A stretch of DNA of 64,000 nt from contig CAKRDK010000002.1 of assembly GCA_934309475.1 (NCBI GenBank), positions 186,001-250,000 on the forward strand, in the 5' to 3' direction. The stretch comes from an uncultured Roseburia sp. GTDB taxonomy: Bacteria > Bacillota > Clostridia > Lachnospirales > Lachnospiraceae. The notes beneath the pieces were generated by a model. The model saw nothing but the letters and a program-made list of their open reading frames with translations. It was not told the origin of the DNA and did not search any database. This document shows, piece after piece, positions 46,023 to 55,241 of the stretch. The position numbers and the translations under genes are program-made. Position 1 is the first letter of the stretch. Each line of letters opens with the position of its first letter.

Positions 46023-46851
46023 TCTTTTTTTCCTTCTTCGCCTTTACAATTTTCTCAACAGCAGTTTGTATTTCATATTTATTTTTCAACAACTCTTCTT
46101 TGCTGCACTTTTCCACGAGTTTCTCATACTCCCGCAGCTGACACATATTTTTATCAAATAGTTCATTTATCTCTTTTATATCTCTTACATATTCTGTATT
46201 GCAGAAACTTCGTGAAAGAATAGCCCTTGTAGAGTGAAGGCGATAATGTTCCATTATAATTCTCTCTGCCGGCAAATCACCACTTCCCAATCGGGCAATC
46301 CCACCAAATCCATAAGGTACACCCTTTTCTTCCATCTTCCTGCATAATCTCTCAACCACCCCATTTGATAACAATTCAAACATAAATGTTAATCCGTATG
46401 ACAAATGTAAATCATTCAGCCCAATATGGATTTCATTCATCCCACCTTGTTCCAACACCTCATCTAAGCATTCAACTGCCTCTCTTGTCTCAAGCAGTAA
46501 TGTTGTTTTACATCTTCCACCTACTGCATCAAGAAAGTTTTTTACTTCCTCTGCACTTTTCCACATAGGAAGCATAATAATATCTGCTCCCGCTGCTATC
46601 ACCCTATTAATTTCTTCCACAGATTCTCCATTCCATGGATTAACCCTCACCAATAATTCAGCTTTTTTTAGTAATGGCTTTATTTTTCTAATATCCCCTA
46701 CACAATGTTGAGACTTCACTGTATTCATACCTTTTTGACGCTCTTCTTTTCCAAGAGTTTCCAAGTCTATCCATATTCTGTCAACTCCACACTTTTCGGC
46801 AACTTCTGCCACTTCTGGTGAATTTGTAATATACATTAATGTCAAAGCCAT
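46009..46851 (-). CDS. HpcH/HpaI-type aldolase / citrate lyase family protein
   Basis: 280 aa, TIM-barrel. Substrate and metal motifs are visible: LLVRVNPWNGES, IIMLPMWKSAEE, LLLETREAVECLDE and IGLNDLHLSYGL. These are the Arg, the metal Glu and the metal Asp of class II pyruvate aldolases. Members join or split pyruvate (or acetyl-CoA) and an aldehyde. Its tight overlap with the decarboxylase and the later aminotransferase suggests a small pathway: keto-acid formation, transamination, decarboxylation. The substrate is unknown. Length and core are normal, with an extended C-terminal helical, Lys/Glu-rich region. Confidence 0.8.
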   Translation of the reverse strand: MALTLMYITNSPEVAEVAEKCGVDRIWIDLETLGKEERQKGMNTVKSQHCVGDIRKIKPLLKKAELLVRVNPWNGESVEEINRVIAAGADIIMLPMWKSAEEVKNFLDAVGGRCKTTLLLETREAVECLDEVLEQGGMNEIHIGLNDLHLSYGLTFMFELLSNGVVERLCRKMEEKGVPYGFGGIARLGSGDLPAERIIMEHYRLHSTRAILSRSFCNTEYVRDIKEINELFDKNMCQLREYEKLVEKCSKEELLKNKYEIQTAVEKIVKAKKEKKNGYR

Positions 46852-46894
46852 TTTTCTTCCTATCCTCTATTTTCTAACTAATGTGTACTCTTAT

Positions 46895-48754
46895 TTACTG
46901 TTTCATCGGTGTATAAGTCGGAACGATTCTCTGTACCCAGTCTCTGATATCATCCGGCTCCTCTACCACGTACTCTTTCAATTCTTCTAACTGCTCCATA
47001 AATTTGTCTTCGTCCATCTTAATTGGCTTTCCAATATGAATCAGCTTGTTCTCTGTATCCTGCATGCCCTCTTCTGCCATCAGCATCTCTTCATACAGTT
47101 TTTCTCCCGGTCTTAATCCGGTAAATTCTATTTTGATGTCATCATCCGGTCTGTGTCCCGATAAAAGAATCAGGTTGCGTGCAAGGTCTACAATCTTAAC
47201 CGGCTCTCCCATATCAAGGACAAAAATCTCTCCGCCCTTTGCGTAAGCTCCTGCCTGCAACACAAGCGAAACAGCCTCCGGAATCGTCATGAAATACCGA
47301 ATGATATCCGGATGTGTCACCGTCACAGGTCCTCCGGCTTCAATCTGCTTTTTAAACAGCGGAATTACACTTCCGTTGCTTCCCAATACATTTCCAAAAC
47401 GAACTGCAACAAATTCTGTCTCAGAACGATTGTTGTAGGTCTGAATAATCATCTCACAGATTCTCTTGGTTGCACCCATAATATTGGTCGGGTTTACTGC
47501 CTTATCCGTTGAAATCATGACAAAACGTTTTACTTTCCACTTGTCTGCTGCCTGCACGACTTTCCATGTACCAAGTACATTATTCTTCACAGCCTCGTTC
47601 GGGCTATCCTCCATCAGTGGAACATGTTTATGGGCTGCTGCATGGTATACAATATCCGGTCTGTACTTCTCAAAAATCATATCCATGCGCTTTGTATTTC
47701 TGACTGAAGCGATTAATACCACAAGATTTAACTCCGGAAACTTTCTCTTTAATTCATTTTGAATATCATAGGTTGTATTTTCATAAATGTCTACAATGAC
47801 AAGCTGCTTTGGTGCGTGTGCTGCAACCTGACGGCACAGCTCACTTCCAATACTTCCACCGCCTCCGGTGATAAGCACAACTTTTCCTTCCACATAACCT
47901 AAAATCTGTGATAAATCTACCTTGATTGGCTCCCTGCCAAGCAAATCATTGACATCTACTTCTTTTAATTTTGCAACACTAACTTCGCCGTTAATCAACT
48001 GATACTGTCCCGGAAGACGTTTCAGTTCACATCCTGTCTCCTTGCAGATATCTAAGATTCCCTTTGCTTCCTTATGTGAAATCGCTGAGATTGCAATGAT
48101 AATCTCATCAATGGCATACTTCTGCACCAGCTTCGGAATCTCATAGCGATTTCCCATAATCTTAATTCCGTGAATATAATTTCCAATCTTATTGCGGTCA
48201 TCATCGACGATGCAGATAACCTTCTTCTGAATCAAACGACTTGATACAATTTCTTTAATCAGGGAATTTCCTGCATCACCCGCGCCAACAACGAGAACTC
48301 TTGATTCTTTATGTAACTTAGATTTCACCCGGTTATTTACCCCACGCAAAGCACGGTAAAAATAACGTACAATAAAGACAACCGAAATCAGGAATACCGG
48401 ATAAAGCACATAATAACTTCTTGGCATTCTCATTTCCAAAAGCGTGCACACTGTAATCTGGCAGGCTCCGGAAAGTATCCCGGCAATTCCAATATTTAAT
48501 AATTCGATTGTACTAGCGTATATCCACAGACTCGAATAAAGATGAAAGACATAAAAGATTAAAATGGTAAGAATTGTCACATATACATTCGCATGTATTG
48601 CTCCCTCCAGATAATGATGTGGTATCCCTGTAATACTCAATTCAAAACGGACAAGAAGTGCCAATAGGGATGCCACTTCCACCGCACAAATATCTAAGAT
48701 AACTAAAATCAGTCTTTTCAGGAAATACTGATTATTCTCAAGTGCTTTTCTCAT
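46895..48754 (-). CDS. Membrane UDP-sugar 4,6-dehydratase (PglF/CapD-like)
   Basis: 619 aa. Four N-terminal membrane segments (about 10-130) are followed by a CoA-binding-like Rossmann domain (VLVVGAGDAGNSLIKE) and the Polysacc_synt_2 domain with VLITGGGGSIGSELCRQ, STDKAVNPTNIMGATK and YAKGGEIFVLDMGEPV. These are the large-form UDP-GlcNAc 4,6-dehydratases (PglF, CapD, FlaA1), making UDP-4-keto-6-deoxy sugar at the cytoplasmic face. No DegT aminotransferase for the next step lies in the window. It is the first gene of the operon, following its promoter (48785-48813) with GGGGAT before the ATG. Confidence 0.9.
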   Translation of the reverse strand: MRKALENNQYFLKRLILVILDICAVEVASLLALLVRFELSITGIPHHYLEGAIHANVYVTILTILIFYVFHLYSSLWIYASTIELLNIGIAGILSGACQITVCTLLEMRMPRSYYVLYPVFLISVVFIVRYFYRALRGVNNRVKSKLHKESRVLVVGAGDAGNSLIKEIVSSRLIQKKVICIVDDDRNKIGNYIHGIKIMGNRYEIPKLVQKYAIDEIIIAISAISHKEAKGILDICKETGCELKRLPGQYQLINGEVSVAKLKEVDVNDLLGREPIKVDLSQILGYVEGKVVLITGGGGSIGSELCRQVAAHAPKQLVIVDIYENTTYDIQNELKRKFPELNLVVLIASVRNTKRMDMIFEKYRPDIVYHAAAHKHVPLMEDSPNEAVKNNVLGTWKVVQAADKWKVKRFVMISTDKAVNPTNIMGATKRICEMIIQTYNNRSETEFVAVRFGNVLGSNGSVIPLFKKQIEAGGPVTVTHPDIIRYFMTIPEAVSLVLQAGAYAKGGEIFVLDMGEPVKIVDLARNLILLSGHRPDDDIKIEFTGLRPGEKLYEEMLMAEEGMQDTENKLIHIGKPIKMDEDKFMEQLEELKEYVVEEPDDIRDWVQRIVPTYTPMKQ

Positions 48755-48784
48755 TCTATTATCCCCTTTGTAATATCTTTTTTT

Positions 48785-48813
48785 AGTTTACTCCATTTTC
48801 ACCGCTTATTCAA
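48785..48813 (-). promoter_or_regulatory. Promoter-like sequence for the polysaccharide operon
   Basis: TTGAAT (48808-48813), a 17-bp spacer and TAAACT (48785-48790) on the minus strand, 31 bp upstream of the dehydratase ATG. It is the only candidate in the gap and is divergent from the acyltransferase promoter. Confidence 0.5.
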
Positions 48814-48862
48814 TATTTCTTTCCGCTTAAATTAATCCAAAATAGCTTTTTTATGTCTTTTA

Positions 48863-48871
48863 TGCTATACT
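48863..48871 (+). promoter_or_regulatory. Extended -10 promoter for the plus-strand acyltransferase
   Basis: TGCTATACT (48863-48871) is an extended -10 element 32 bp before the ATG; the -35 hexamer is weak. The short 5' leader carries a strong ribosome site (GGGGAGGAAG). Confidence 0.45.
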
Positions 48872-48903
48872 CTATTCTATCAGCTTTACGGGGAGGAAGT
48901 TTT

Positions 48904-50004
48904 ATGTCTACACAAAATCATGTTTTTGCAGCAACATGCCCTACACAATCAAAGGGTAAAATGCTGCATATAGAATTCTTACGAATCATTGCCATCTATC
49001 TTGTTCTTTTCAACCACACAGGTGTCAAAGGCTTTTTTCATTTTTCAGTTGCAGCCGATTCTCATTTTTATTGGATGTACCTGTTTTTCTCCATTTGGGA
49101 TAAAATTGCGGTTCCTCTGTTCTTCATGATTTCAGGTGCACTGCTGTTACAGAAAGACGAGAGTTTATCCCATTTATACTACAAACGTGTTTTAAAATTT
49201 ATCGTCATCCTGCTTGCAATTTCAGCCGTCTATCAGCTCTATGATTATTATGTAAATAATGACAATATCGAACCTAAGACTATCTTGCTTGAGTTCGTAA
49301 ATGGCTCTACCTCAACTGCACTATGGTATCTATATAGTTATATAGGTGTCTTAATCATGCTGCCTTTTCTCCGTAAATTAGCCCGTTCCCTGAGTTCGAA
49401 TGAGTATCTTTATCTCATCGCTCTGCGCATTATATTTTTCGGAGTTTTCCCGATGATATTCTTTCTTATCTTTAGGGAGCCTCAAAACTTTGGCAATTAC
49501 CTGCCTCTTGTTACTGCGGACAACATCTTTTTCCTTTTGATTGGATATTATGCGGAACATCTGCTGCCTGACCGGTTGCTCACAAAGAAAAACCTGCTGT
49601 TTGGTCTGCTTTTTAGTGTTATCTCTATCATGATATGCTGTCTTATGACGCATTATAAAATTATAGTCTCCGGTGATTGTTCCGAAAGTACCTCGCAGAT
49701 ATTTCATAAATCACTTATTGTGATTCCATGTATTACGATATATCTGTGCTGCAAATATTATTTTGCCCATCGCAGTATCCCTGCTTTCATACAGAGGATT
49801 ATTCTCTTTTTCGGGCGCACCACATTTGGAGTCTACCTCTTAGAAAGAATTCTGCGTCAATCTACAACGACCATTTTTGACATGTTAAAGCCATACATCC
49901 ATACTTTTCCGGCATGTATTCTATGGATTTTTTGTGCCTGCCTCATCGGTTCTGTCATTACCTTCCTGCTTCAGAAAATTCCGATTGTAAAAAACTTTTT
50001 ATAA
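48904..50004 (+). CDS. Acyltransferase 3 family membrane protein
   Basis: 366 aa from the ATG at 48904, chosen because GGGGAGGAAG precedes it and the frame before it overlaps the promoter. It has about ten membrane segments. The conserved N-terminal block is MLHIEFLRIIAIYLVLFNHTG, cited here as FLRIIAIYLVLFNHTG, with the catalytic His, and ALWYLYSYIG lies in the next helices. Members O-acylate surface sugars or lipids. It is the only plus-strand gene, between the Wzx/Wzy operon and the ligase operon, so it could modify either product. It ends 26 bp before the convergent gene at 50031. Confidence 0.87.
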   Translation: MSTQNHVFAATCPTQSKGKMLHIEFLRIIAIYLVLFNHTGVKGFFHFSVAADSHFYWMYLFFSIWDKIAVPLFFMISGALLLQKDESLSHLYYKRVLKFIVILLAISAVYQLYDYYVNNDNIEPKTILLEFVNGSTSTALWYLYSYIGVLIMLPFLRKLARSLSSNEYLYLIALRIIFFGVFPMIFFLIFREPQNFGNYLPLVTADNIFFLLIGYYAEHLLPDRLLTKKNLLFGLLFSVISIMICCLMTHYKIIVSGDCSESTSQIFHKSLIVIPCITIYLCCKYYFAHRSIPAFIQRIILFFGRTTFGVYLLERILRQSTTTIFDMLKPYIHTFPACILWIFCACLIGSVITFLLQKIPIVKNFL

Positions 50005-50007
50005 GCC

Positions 50008-50043
50008 CAAAACAACAAAACAGGGGAGACTCATCTCCCCCTG
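50008..50043 (-). terminator. Terminator overlapping the ligase-like gene stop codon
   Basis: A stem of about 9 bp with one bulge (50021-50029 with 50034-50043) holds the TGA stop of the 50031 gene in its loop; the minus strand continues with TTTTGTTGTTTT. Confidence 0.65.
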
Positions 50044-51959
50044 AACCATTCTCCCATTCCCAGATAATACAGTATCCACACCGGATGTACGAATGGAAGT
50101 TCAATATTTTGAAACGGCATTATAAAAAGAAGTGTCGTCATAATAAATAACATTGCTTTTTTCTCTTTATATGCCCGCGCAAAACATGCCGCAAAAAGCA
50201 GCACATATGGTATCAGTATAAATAAACCATACCGGTAAATCACTTCTATCCATGTATTCGACACCTTTACCGTTGCCCCGGCGACTTCCAGTTCTTCGGC
50301 ATGTCCAAACAAATTGATTTTCTGCAAATATTCCAAGCATACACTGCCTTTTGTATTTTCTCCTGCCAGAGAGACATTATAATAATAATCCGGTTCCTGC
50401 ACCCGCAGACTTTCCAATACCGAAATATCCTGTTTTGTCTCAAGCACTTCATTGGCGTATCGAAGTTCTGTTCCTAATTTTTCAGGCAGATAATTAATTG
50501 CCATATTTACCCCTTTTACACAGAGTATTGCCAGCAAAACTGCCGGTATCACCGCCAGAATCAACTCCTTTGCTTTTGTAGTTAATATCTTTTTCCGCCT
50601 GAAAATATAATAGCCGAAGATTATCACTTCTGTTACGAATGCAAGGTTACAACTGATTGTATTCGAATAATATAAAAATGACACGCTGACTGCTATCCCA
50701 ATGATATACAGGACAATGCGGCCATTCCATCTGTATTTCTCATTCTCCCGGAAAAGTTCCTTATAAAGCTGGGCTAAAAATACTCCCACCGCAGTCACTG
50801 CATATATCGCGGAATCTTCTCTTGATAAAAAAGCTCCGTTATACAGCACGCCGATTTTTTTTGCACGAAAGATCATACAATATACCGCTACCAACACAAA
50901 ATTTAGATTAAATCCCATATAAATTTCGCGTTTTATCTTTTGCGGTTCCGCCATATTATTCCATGAGAAAAAGAAAAATCCCACCGCGAGCAGGAAAACA
51001 TATCCCACGAATTTATAATTTTTGCTTTCCATAACATCTGATATGCAGACACTTACCCATAAAAGCATCCATGCCGCCGGAATCATCGAATTCCAATTCA
51101 AAAGCGTTAGGTCAGATTCCCAGCAAAGCACTCCTAAAAGCGTTATCAATACTGCAATTAGCAGCATATAATACTTATATCCATTCGCATCTTCATACCA
51201 GCCCAAAATACCGGACAATTCCCCCATCACAAATAGCAAGGTTATCATTCCTGTCCGAATCATTCCAATATGCTTCCGGCTTCTTTCCGCTATCAGCTTT
51301 CTTCCCATATAATCGCCAAATAACGCATAGCCTTCCTGAAGTAATTCTATTATGGTATACAGCTTTGACTTTCTGGCAAGGTAAATAATTCCGGATATGC
51401 CAAGATAAAGCCCCATCCAAAAGAAAAACTTCGTCATAATAGTCTGTGGTGAAATGATAACATCGTTCGTTCTGCACTGTATGGAATTAATCCGGAATGA
51501 AAGTCCTGCCTGCTCCTTTATCACAAGCTTTATACTCTGATACGATTGTCTGCAGGCAATCTCAATCATATTATCCCCATCTACCAGCGTTGCTGTCTGC
51601 TTTGAAACAACTTCCCCTTTTTTATTGGAATAGACAATATCCCACTTTGCCGCATCATAATTCATATCCGAGATATTAATTGCCATGTACTTCCAGTTTC
51701 CACTCTGATACAAGTCTTCTATCTGCAATACCGCCTTATCCGCAACGACCTGGTAAAGTCCTGTTTCAACATTTTTCCTGCATGTATCTTCTGTATGCAC
51801 CAAATCTGCTTCGGAAAACTCATACGTCTGCTCCTGGTTCAAAAAGTTGTCTATATTCCATCCTTCCCCTGCTTCCATTAGAGAAATCATGAGTGCAAGT
51901 AAAATTCCTGCCATTCCCCCAAAATACAGAAAAAGATTCTTTCTTTCCTTATCCGGCAT
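50031..51959 (-). CDS. O-antigen-ligase-like membrane protein, paralogue 1
   Basis: 642 aa. One membrane helix (about 12-28) is followed by an extracytoplasmic region of about 150 residues with beta-strand character (NWKYMAINISDMNYD, DGDNMIEIACRQSY), then about ten more membrane segments. The same layout and related words occur in the next gene upstream (51961), and the C-terminal region (YNVSLAGENTKGS, YRYGLFILIPYVLLF) resembles the ligase/polymerase superfamily. Function as a polymer ligase or polymerase is inferred. RBS AAAAGGAG is clear. It is co-transcribed with its paralogue, one base apart. Confidence 0.75.
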   Translation of the reverse strand: MPDKERKNLFLYFGGMAGILLALMISLMEAGEGWNIDNFLNQEQTYEFSEADLVHTEDTCRKNVETGLYQVVADKAVLQIEDLYQSGNWKYMAINISDMNYDAAKWDIVYSNKKGEVVSKQTATLVDGDNMIEIACRQSYQSIKLVIKEQAGLSFRINSIQCRTNDVIISPQTIMTKFFFWMGLYLGISGIIYLARKSKLYTIIELLQEGYALFGDYMGRKLIAERSRKHIGMIRTGMITLLFVMGELSGILGWYEDANGYKYYMLLIAVLITLLGVLCWESDLTLLNWNSMIPAAWMLLWVSVCISDVMESKNYKFVGYVFLLAVGFFFFSWNNMAEPQKIKREIYMGFNLNFVLVAVYCMIFRAKKIGVLYNGAFLSREDSAIYAVTAVGVFLAQLYKELFRENEKYRWNGRIVLYIIGIAVSVSFLYYSNTISCNLAFVTEVIIFGYYIFRRKKILTTKAKELILAVIPAVLLAILCVKGVNMAINYLPEKLGTELRYANEVLETKQDISVLESLRVQEPDYYYNVSLAGENTKGSVCLEYLQKINLFGHAEELEVAGATVKVSNTWIEVIYRYGLFILIPYVLLFAACFARAYKEKKAMLFIMTTLLFIMPFQNIELPFVHPVWILYYLGMGEWFRGR

Positions 51960-51960
51960 C

Positions 51961-53967
51961 TTAGCTCCTTTTCATTTCCAATTGTACATTATCTTCCTGC
52001 GCTTCAAACAGGGCTCCTGTCAACAGGCACGGCACCAGCCATGTCAGGAGACGGAATCTCAAATCTGTTACATCTATCATGCTCATGATGATATACATAC
52101 TGAATGTATTCCAAACAAAAATCCACATGTTCTTCTGTCTCATCCCATAATTCCATGCATATTTCAAAAGGTAATACAGGGAAAAAACATAGGGCGCAAA
52201 GATAAAGATTCCATAATTATAGACATGCTGTAAAATCTCATTGTGCGCATACATGCTCTCACCGTTCAATTCCACCCTAAAATAATGTCCAAATAAATTT
52301 AAGCTTCTTACATACGCTTTCCAGACAACCGTTCTTCCGCTGGTAAACTCATCCAGACTGCCTGCCTGCCATTTTCTGCCCCATTTGCTCTCCGCAATTT
52401 TTTCACTAAGACTCTCTGCATTGACGGTCATGGTTCCTATCTTTCCCGATACTCCGGTCTCTTGATATTCATCATCTGCCAATGCCACCATCGTGCCCAT
52501 TTTCTGCGATACATTCTCAAGTCCATAATCTAATATCGTTCCAACCGGTACTAACAGAAGCATTAAAACCACTGCTAATTTTGCCCCATATAAAATCTCG
52601 TTCTTCTGCTTTCTGCGCACTAATAAAACGACTCCACTTATCATTCCTACGGCATATGCCAGCATAGCACCTCTACACTGTGACTTCCATAGCAGATCAA
52701 GCAGTGCCACCTGTAAAATCAAATCACCTGCTGCATATCGCACTTTTCCGAATTTACATATCTGATTCCAAGCCGACTGCAATAATGCGCCAGATACAAC
52801 TACAAGGTACATTCCAAACGTATTAGGATTAGTATAACAGCCCAGATAACTAATTCCCGACGTATATGGTCTGCAGACAATACAAAATAACAGGCAGCAG
52901 GTAAAGTCCACTTTTAGTACTGTTATGATTTCCTGCAAAAAGGTATTCTTATCCTTTACATTATTCCATGCAAAGAAGAGTAATCCGAAAACAAATATCT
53001 TTATATATCCCTCAAAGGGATACCTTTTCTTCACAATAAAGTCTCCAATACATTGGACTACTGCCGTTACAAACCAGGAAAAGACGAACGGATTTTTCCA
53101 GTTCCGCAGTTGTATCACTTCTGCGTCCTGTGCCAGAAGCACCGCAAGCAGGATAAGACAGATACAGTATACCATCTCTACCTTGTACATATTTTCTACC
53201 AGATTCGCAGACCACAGCTCCCTTACATGCATCGACAGAAAGAGAAAACACAGAATTCCACACCGAATCCATCTGTTTTTCGTCTCCGAAACAGGTATTT
53301 TAACTCTTGCAAGCAGCTTTGTAAAAAAACTTTGCAGTCCATTGATTGGGACATCGTAATTTACCAGATTCCGGCATCTGTTTTTCAAAACCATCATTCC
53401 ACAGATAAGGACAGCATAAAGCGTACATCCCGTAGTCAGTCCCAGTGCTACCTTCTGCCACGTCCATGACACTATTTTTTGACGCAGTTCTGTTGTCTTT
53501 AATCGAAACGTTGTTCCTTTTCCATCGGCAACACTAATCTGGTATCTGGCACAGGAGACAGATGGCAATTCTATGATGTTTTCGCCCTCCCGCACCGTGC
53601 AGGATGTACTTTCCTTTATCTTTCCTTTCTGGTTCAGGAAATCAATCTCAAACTCTAAATCTGAACTGCTTAACTCTTCTACCGTAAAAATCATATAATT
53701 CCATTTTGTTTTCTTATCCCCGATACTGTAAGAACTCTTGGCTGAATCCTCGGTAAGTTGTATCAATCCGCTTTCCTGGTCATATATCCAGCCTACGGAC
53801 GAATGCTTCAAATTTGATTTTTCGAGTTCGTATACTTTTCCCGCACTATAGAAGCAATCCAAATTGAAAGATTCGCTCACGAACATTGCTGTGACTGCCC
53901 ACACAAAAATTATTCCGAATAGAATAGCCGCTATACTGTTTTTACTAAATCTGCTTGTTTTTTTCAT
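51961..53967 (-). CDS. O-antigen-ligase-like membrane protein, paralogue 2
   Basis: 668 aa from the ATG at 53967 (AAGGA ten bases upstream; an in-frame start 23 codons earlier overlaps the preceding gene). It has one N-terminal helix, an extracytoplasmic beta-rich module (NYMIFTVEELSSSD, EGENIIELPSVSC) and about ten further helices. Near the C-terminus, GESMYAHNEILQHVYNYGIF carries the AHNEILQ motif typical of WaaL/Wzy O-antigen ligases. It may transfer or polymerise the glycan made by this operon. Tandem pairing with the gene at 50031 suggests two related but distinct acceptors, which is inference. Confidence 0.78.
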   Translation of the reverse strand: MKKTSRFSKNSIAAILFGIIFVWAVTAMFVSESFNLDCFYSAGKVYELEKSNLKHSSVGWIYDQESGLIQLTEDSAKSSYSIGDKKTKWNYMIFTVEELSSSDLEFEIDFLNQKGKIKESTSCTVREGENIIELPSVSCARYQISVADGKGTTFRLKTTELRQKIVSWTWQKVALGLTTGCTLYAVLICGMMVLKNRCRNLVNYDVPINGLQSFFTKLLARVKIPVSETKNRWIRCGILCFLFLSMHVRELWSANLVENMYKVEMVYCICLILLAVLLAQDAEVIQLRNWKNPFVFSWFVTAVVQCIGDFIVKKRYPFEGYIKIFVFGLLFFAWNNVKDKNTFLQEIITVLKVDFTCCLLFCIVCRPYTSGISYLGCYTNPNTFGMYLVVVSGALLQSAWNQICKFGKVRYAAGDLILQVALLDLLWKSQCRGAMLAYAVGMISGVVLLVRRKQKNEILYGAKLAVVLMLLLVPVGTILDYGLENVSQKMGTMVALADDEYQETGVSGKIGTMTVNAESLSEKIAESKWGRKWQAGSLDEFTSGRTVVWKAYVRSLNLFGHYFRVELNGESMYAHNEILQHVYNYGIFIFAPYVFSLYYLLKYAWNYGMRQKNMWIFVWNTFSMYIIMSMIDVTDLRFRLLTWLVPCLLTGALFEAQEDNVQLEMKRS

Positions 53968-53993
53968 CTGGCACGAATCCTTCACATTTTCCT

Positions 53994-55226
53994 TTATTTT
54001 TCCAAACGTATCACACTGCTTCCACCATAATTGCACTCCAGATACAGGCTGCTGTAATCTACATCAGACGGTATCCGGCATACATATTTTTTTTCCTGCA
54101 TCACAATATGATTCATACATTTTTGGCTTTTCTGTGCATCTTCTTTATATTGGAATTTGTATTCCTTTCTTCCATCTGTCAGATAGAACTGTATTTTATC
54201 TTCCCTGATTGGATGATAACTTACGCCGCATACTTCTCCGTCCTCATCCGGGTTCTGTGTAATGACGAATGAATTTCCATTTTTTATATTATATATCATC
54301 AGATTATCGTAATAGAATTTTCCGTCCCTGCAATATACCTGCTCTGTCACATCTTTTCCCAGTTTCAATGAAAATGCATATTTTCTGGTTGCAGCATTCA
54401 TGTTTCCCCTGTTGATAACTGCATTCTCTAGCCCTTGAAGTTCTTTCTGAAGCCAATGTTCATACTGCAGCCGCTCTTCCTCCGTGAGGTACTCCTCCAC
54501 TTTATCCTTCATGGATTCTGCAAGCTGCGTCATATAGGCAACTGCTATCTGTGCATGATGTTCTAAACCAGCCTGCATTTCCAGCTCCTGAAGCTTTCGT
54601 TTGAATTCCGGAAGTTCACTGAGATACCATTCTCTTTCTTTTTTATCATACTGACGTTTTCCATCTAATTTTTCCGACTCTAACACCAGCATGTTCTCCG
54701 AAGCGCTGATTATTTTTACCAGATAGTAAATAATTTCCAGCTTCTTGTCTGTCGCTACAGCTTTCTGGATTTCATTGCAAAACTTTTTATGGAAAAAATA
54801 CTTTCCAATGTCACCCACAAACTTCTCCGTCTGATTCAGCACATACTCAAACCGATTGTTTTGTTTCTCCACTGCTTCTTTATATTTTTCCACTGCGAAG
54901 TCCAGTTCTTCTTCCTGACTATCCCAGAGTGTAACAAGCGTCTCTACGGCTGTTTGTGTCCAGGTCTGTCCTTCCTGCAGCACATTGACCATATCCCCCT
55001 CTATCTTATCTTCCTGCCAGGTCTGCCACAATTCCATATCCGTACCTGTGCTTGCAATTTCTCTGCAATAGTCCAAATACTCCTCCTGCAGCACTTTTCC
55101 GGCAAACAGAATGATTTGCACCCCACCTGTTTCCTGTATCTTTTGTCTTTCCAACGAGTTTAAGGTCTTTTTCAGCTTTTTTTTATCTTTTTTTAACTCG
55201 ATAATTACAGTAACTCTATTTGCCAA
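53994..55226 (-). CDS. Degenerate GT2-like protein (probable pseudoenzyme)
   Basis: 410 aa from a TTG at 55226 with GGAG seven bases upstream. It aligns by eye with the first half of the upstream fusion protein: VTVIIELKKDKKKLKKTL against ISVVIPVYNVELYLRDTI, VQIILFAGK against IQIILVNDG, and GDMVNVLQEGQTW against GEYVNFLDSDDMW. The DxD metal motif of GT2 enzymes is therefore replaced by QEGQ. The middle (KVEEYLTEEERLQY; EQVYCRDGKFYYDNL) also matches that protein's linker (RVDLVLSEKEKEEY; EEVVYSDGKLLFQNM). It ends with a beta domain (NSFVITQNPDED). The catalytic residues are lost but the reading frame and ribosome site are intact, so it is probably a regulatory or scaffolding partner rather than a pseudogene. 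Confidence 0.8.
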   Translation of the reverse strand: MANRVTVIIELKKDKKKLKKTLNSLERQKIQETGGVQIILFAGKVLQEEYLDYCREIASTGTDMELWQTWQEDKIEGDMVNVLQEGQTWTQTAVETLVTLWDSQEEELDFAVEKYKEAVEKQNNRFEYVLNQTEKFVGDIGKYFFHKKFCNEIQKAVATDKKLEIIYYLVKIISASENMLVLESEKLDGKRQYDKKEREWYLSELPEFKRKLQELEMQAGLEHHAQIAVAYMTQLAESMKDKVEEYLTEEERLQYEHWLQKELQGLENAVINRGNMNAATRKYAFSLKLGKDVTEQVYCRDGKFYYDNLMIYNIKNGNSFVITQNPDEDGEVCGVSYHPIREDKIQFYLTDGRKEYKFQYKEDAQKSQKCMNHIVMQEKKYVCRIPSDVDYSSLYLECNYGGSSVIRLEK

Positions 55227-55241
55227 ATGTTTTCTCCTTTG

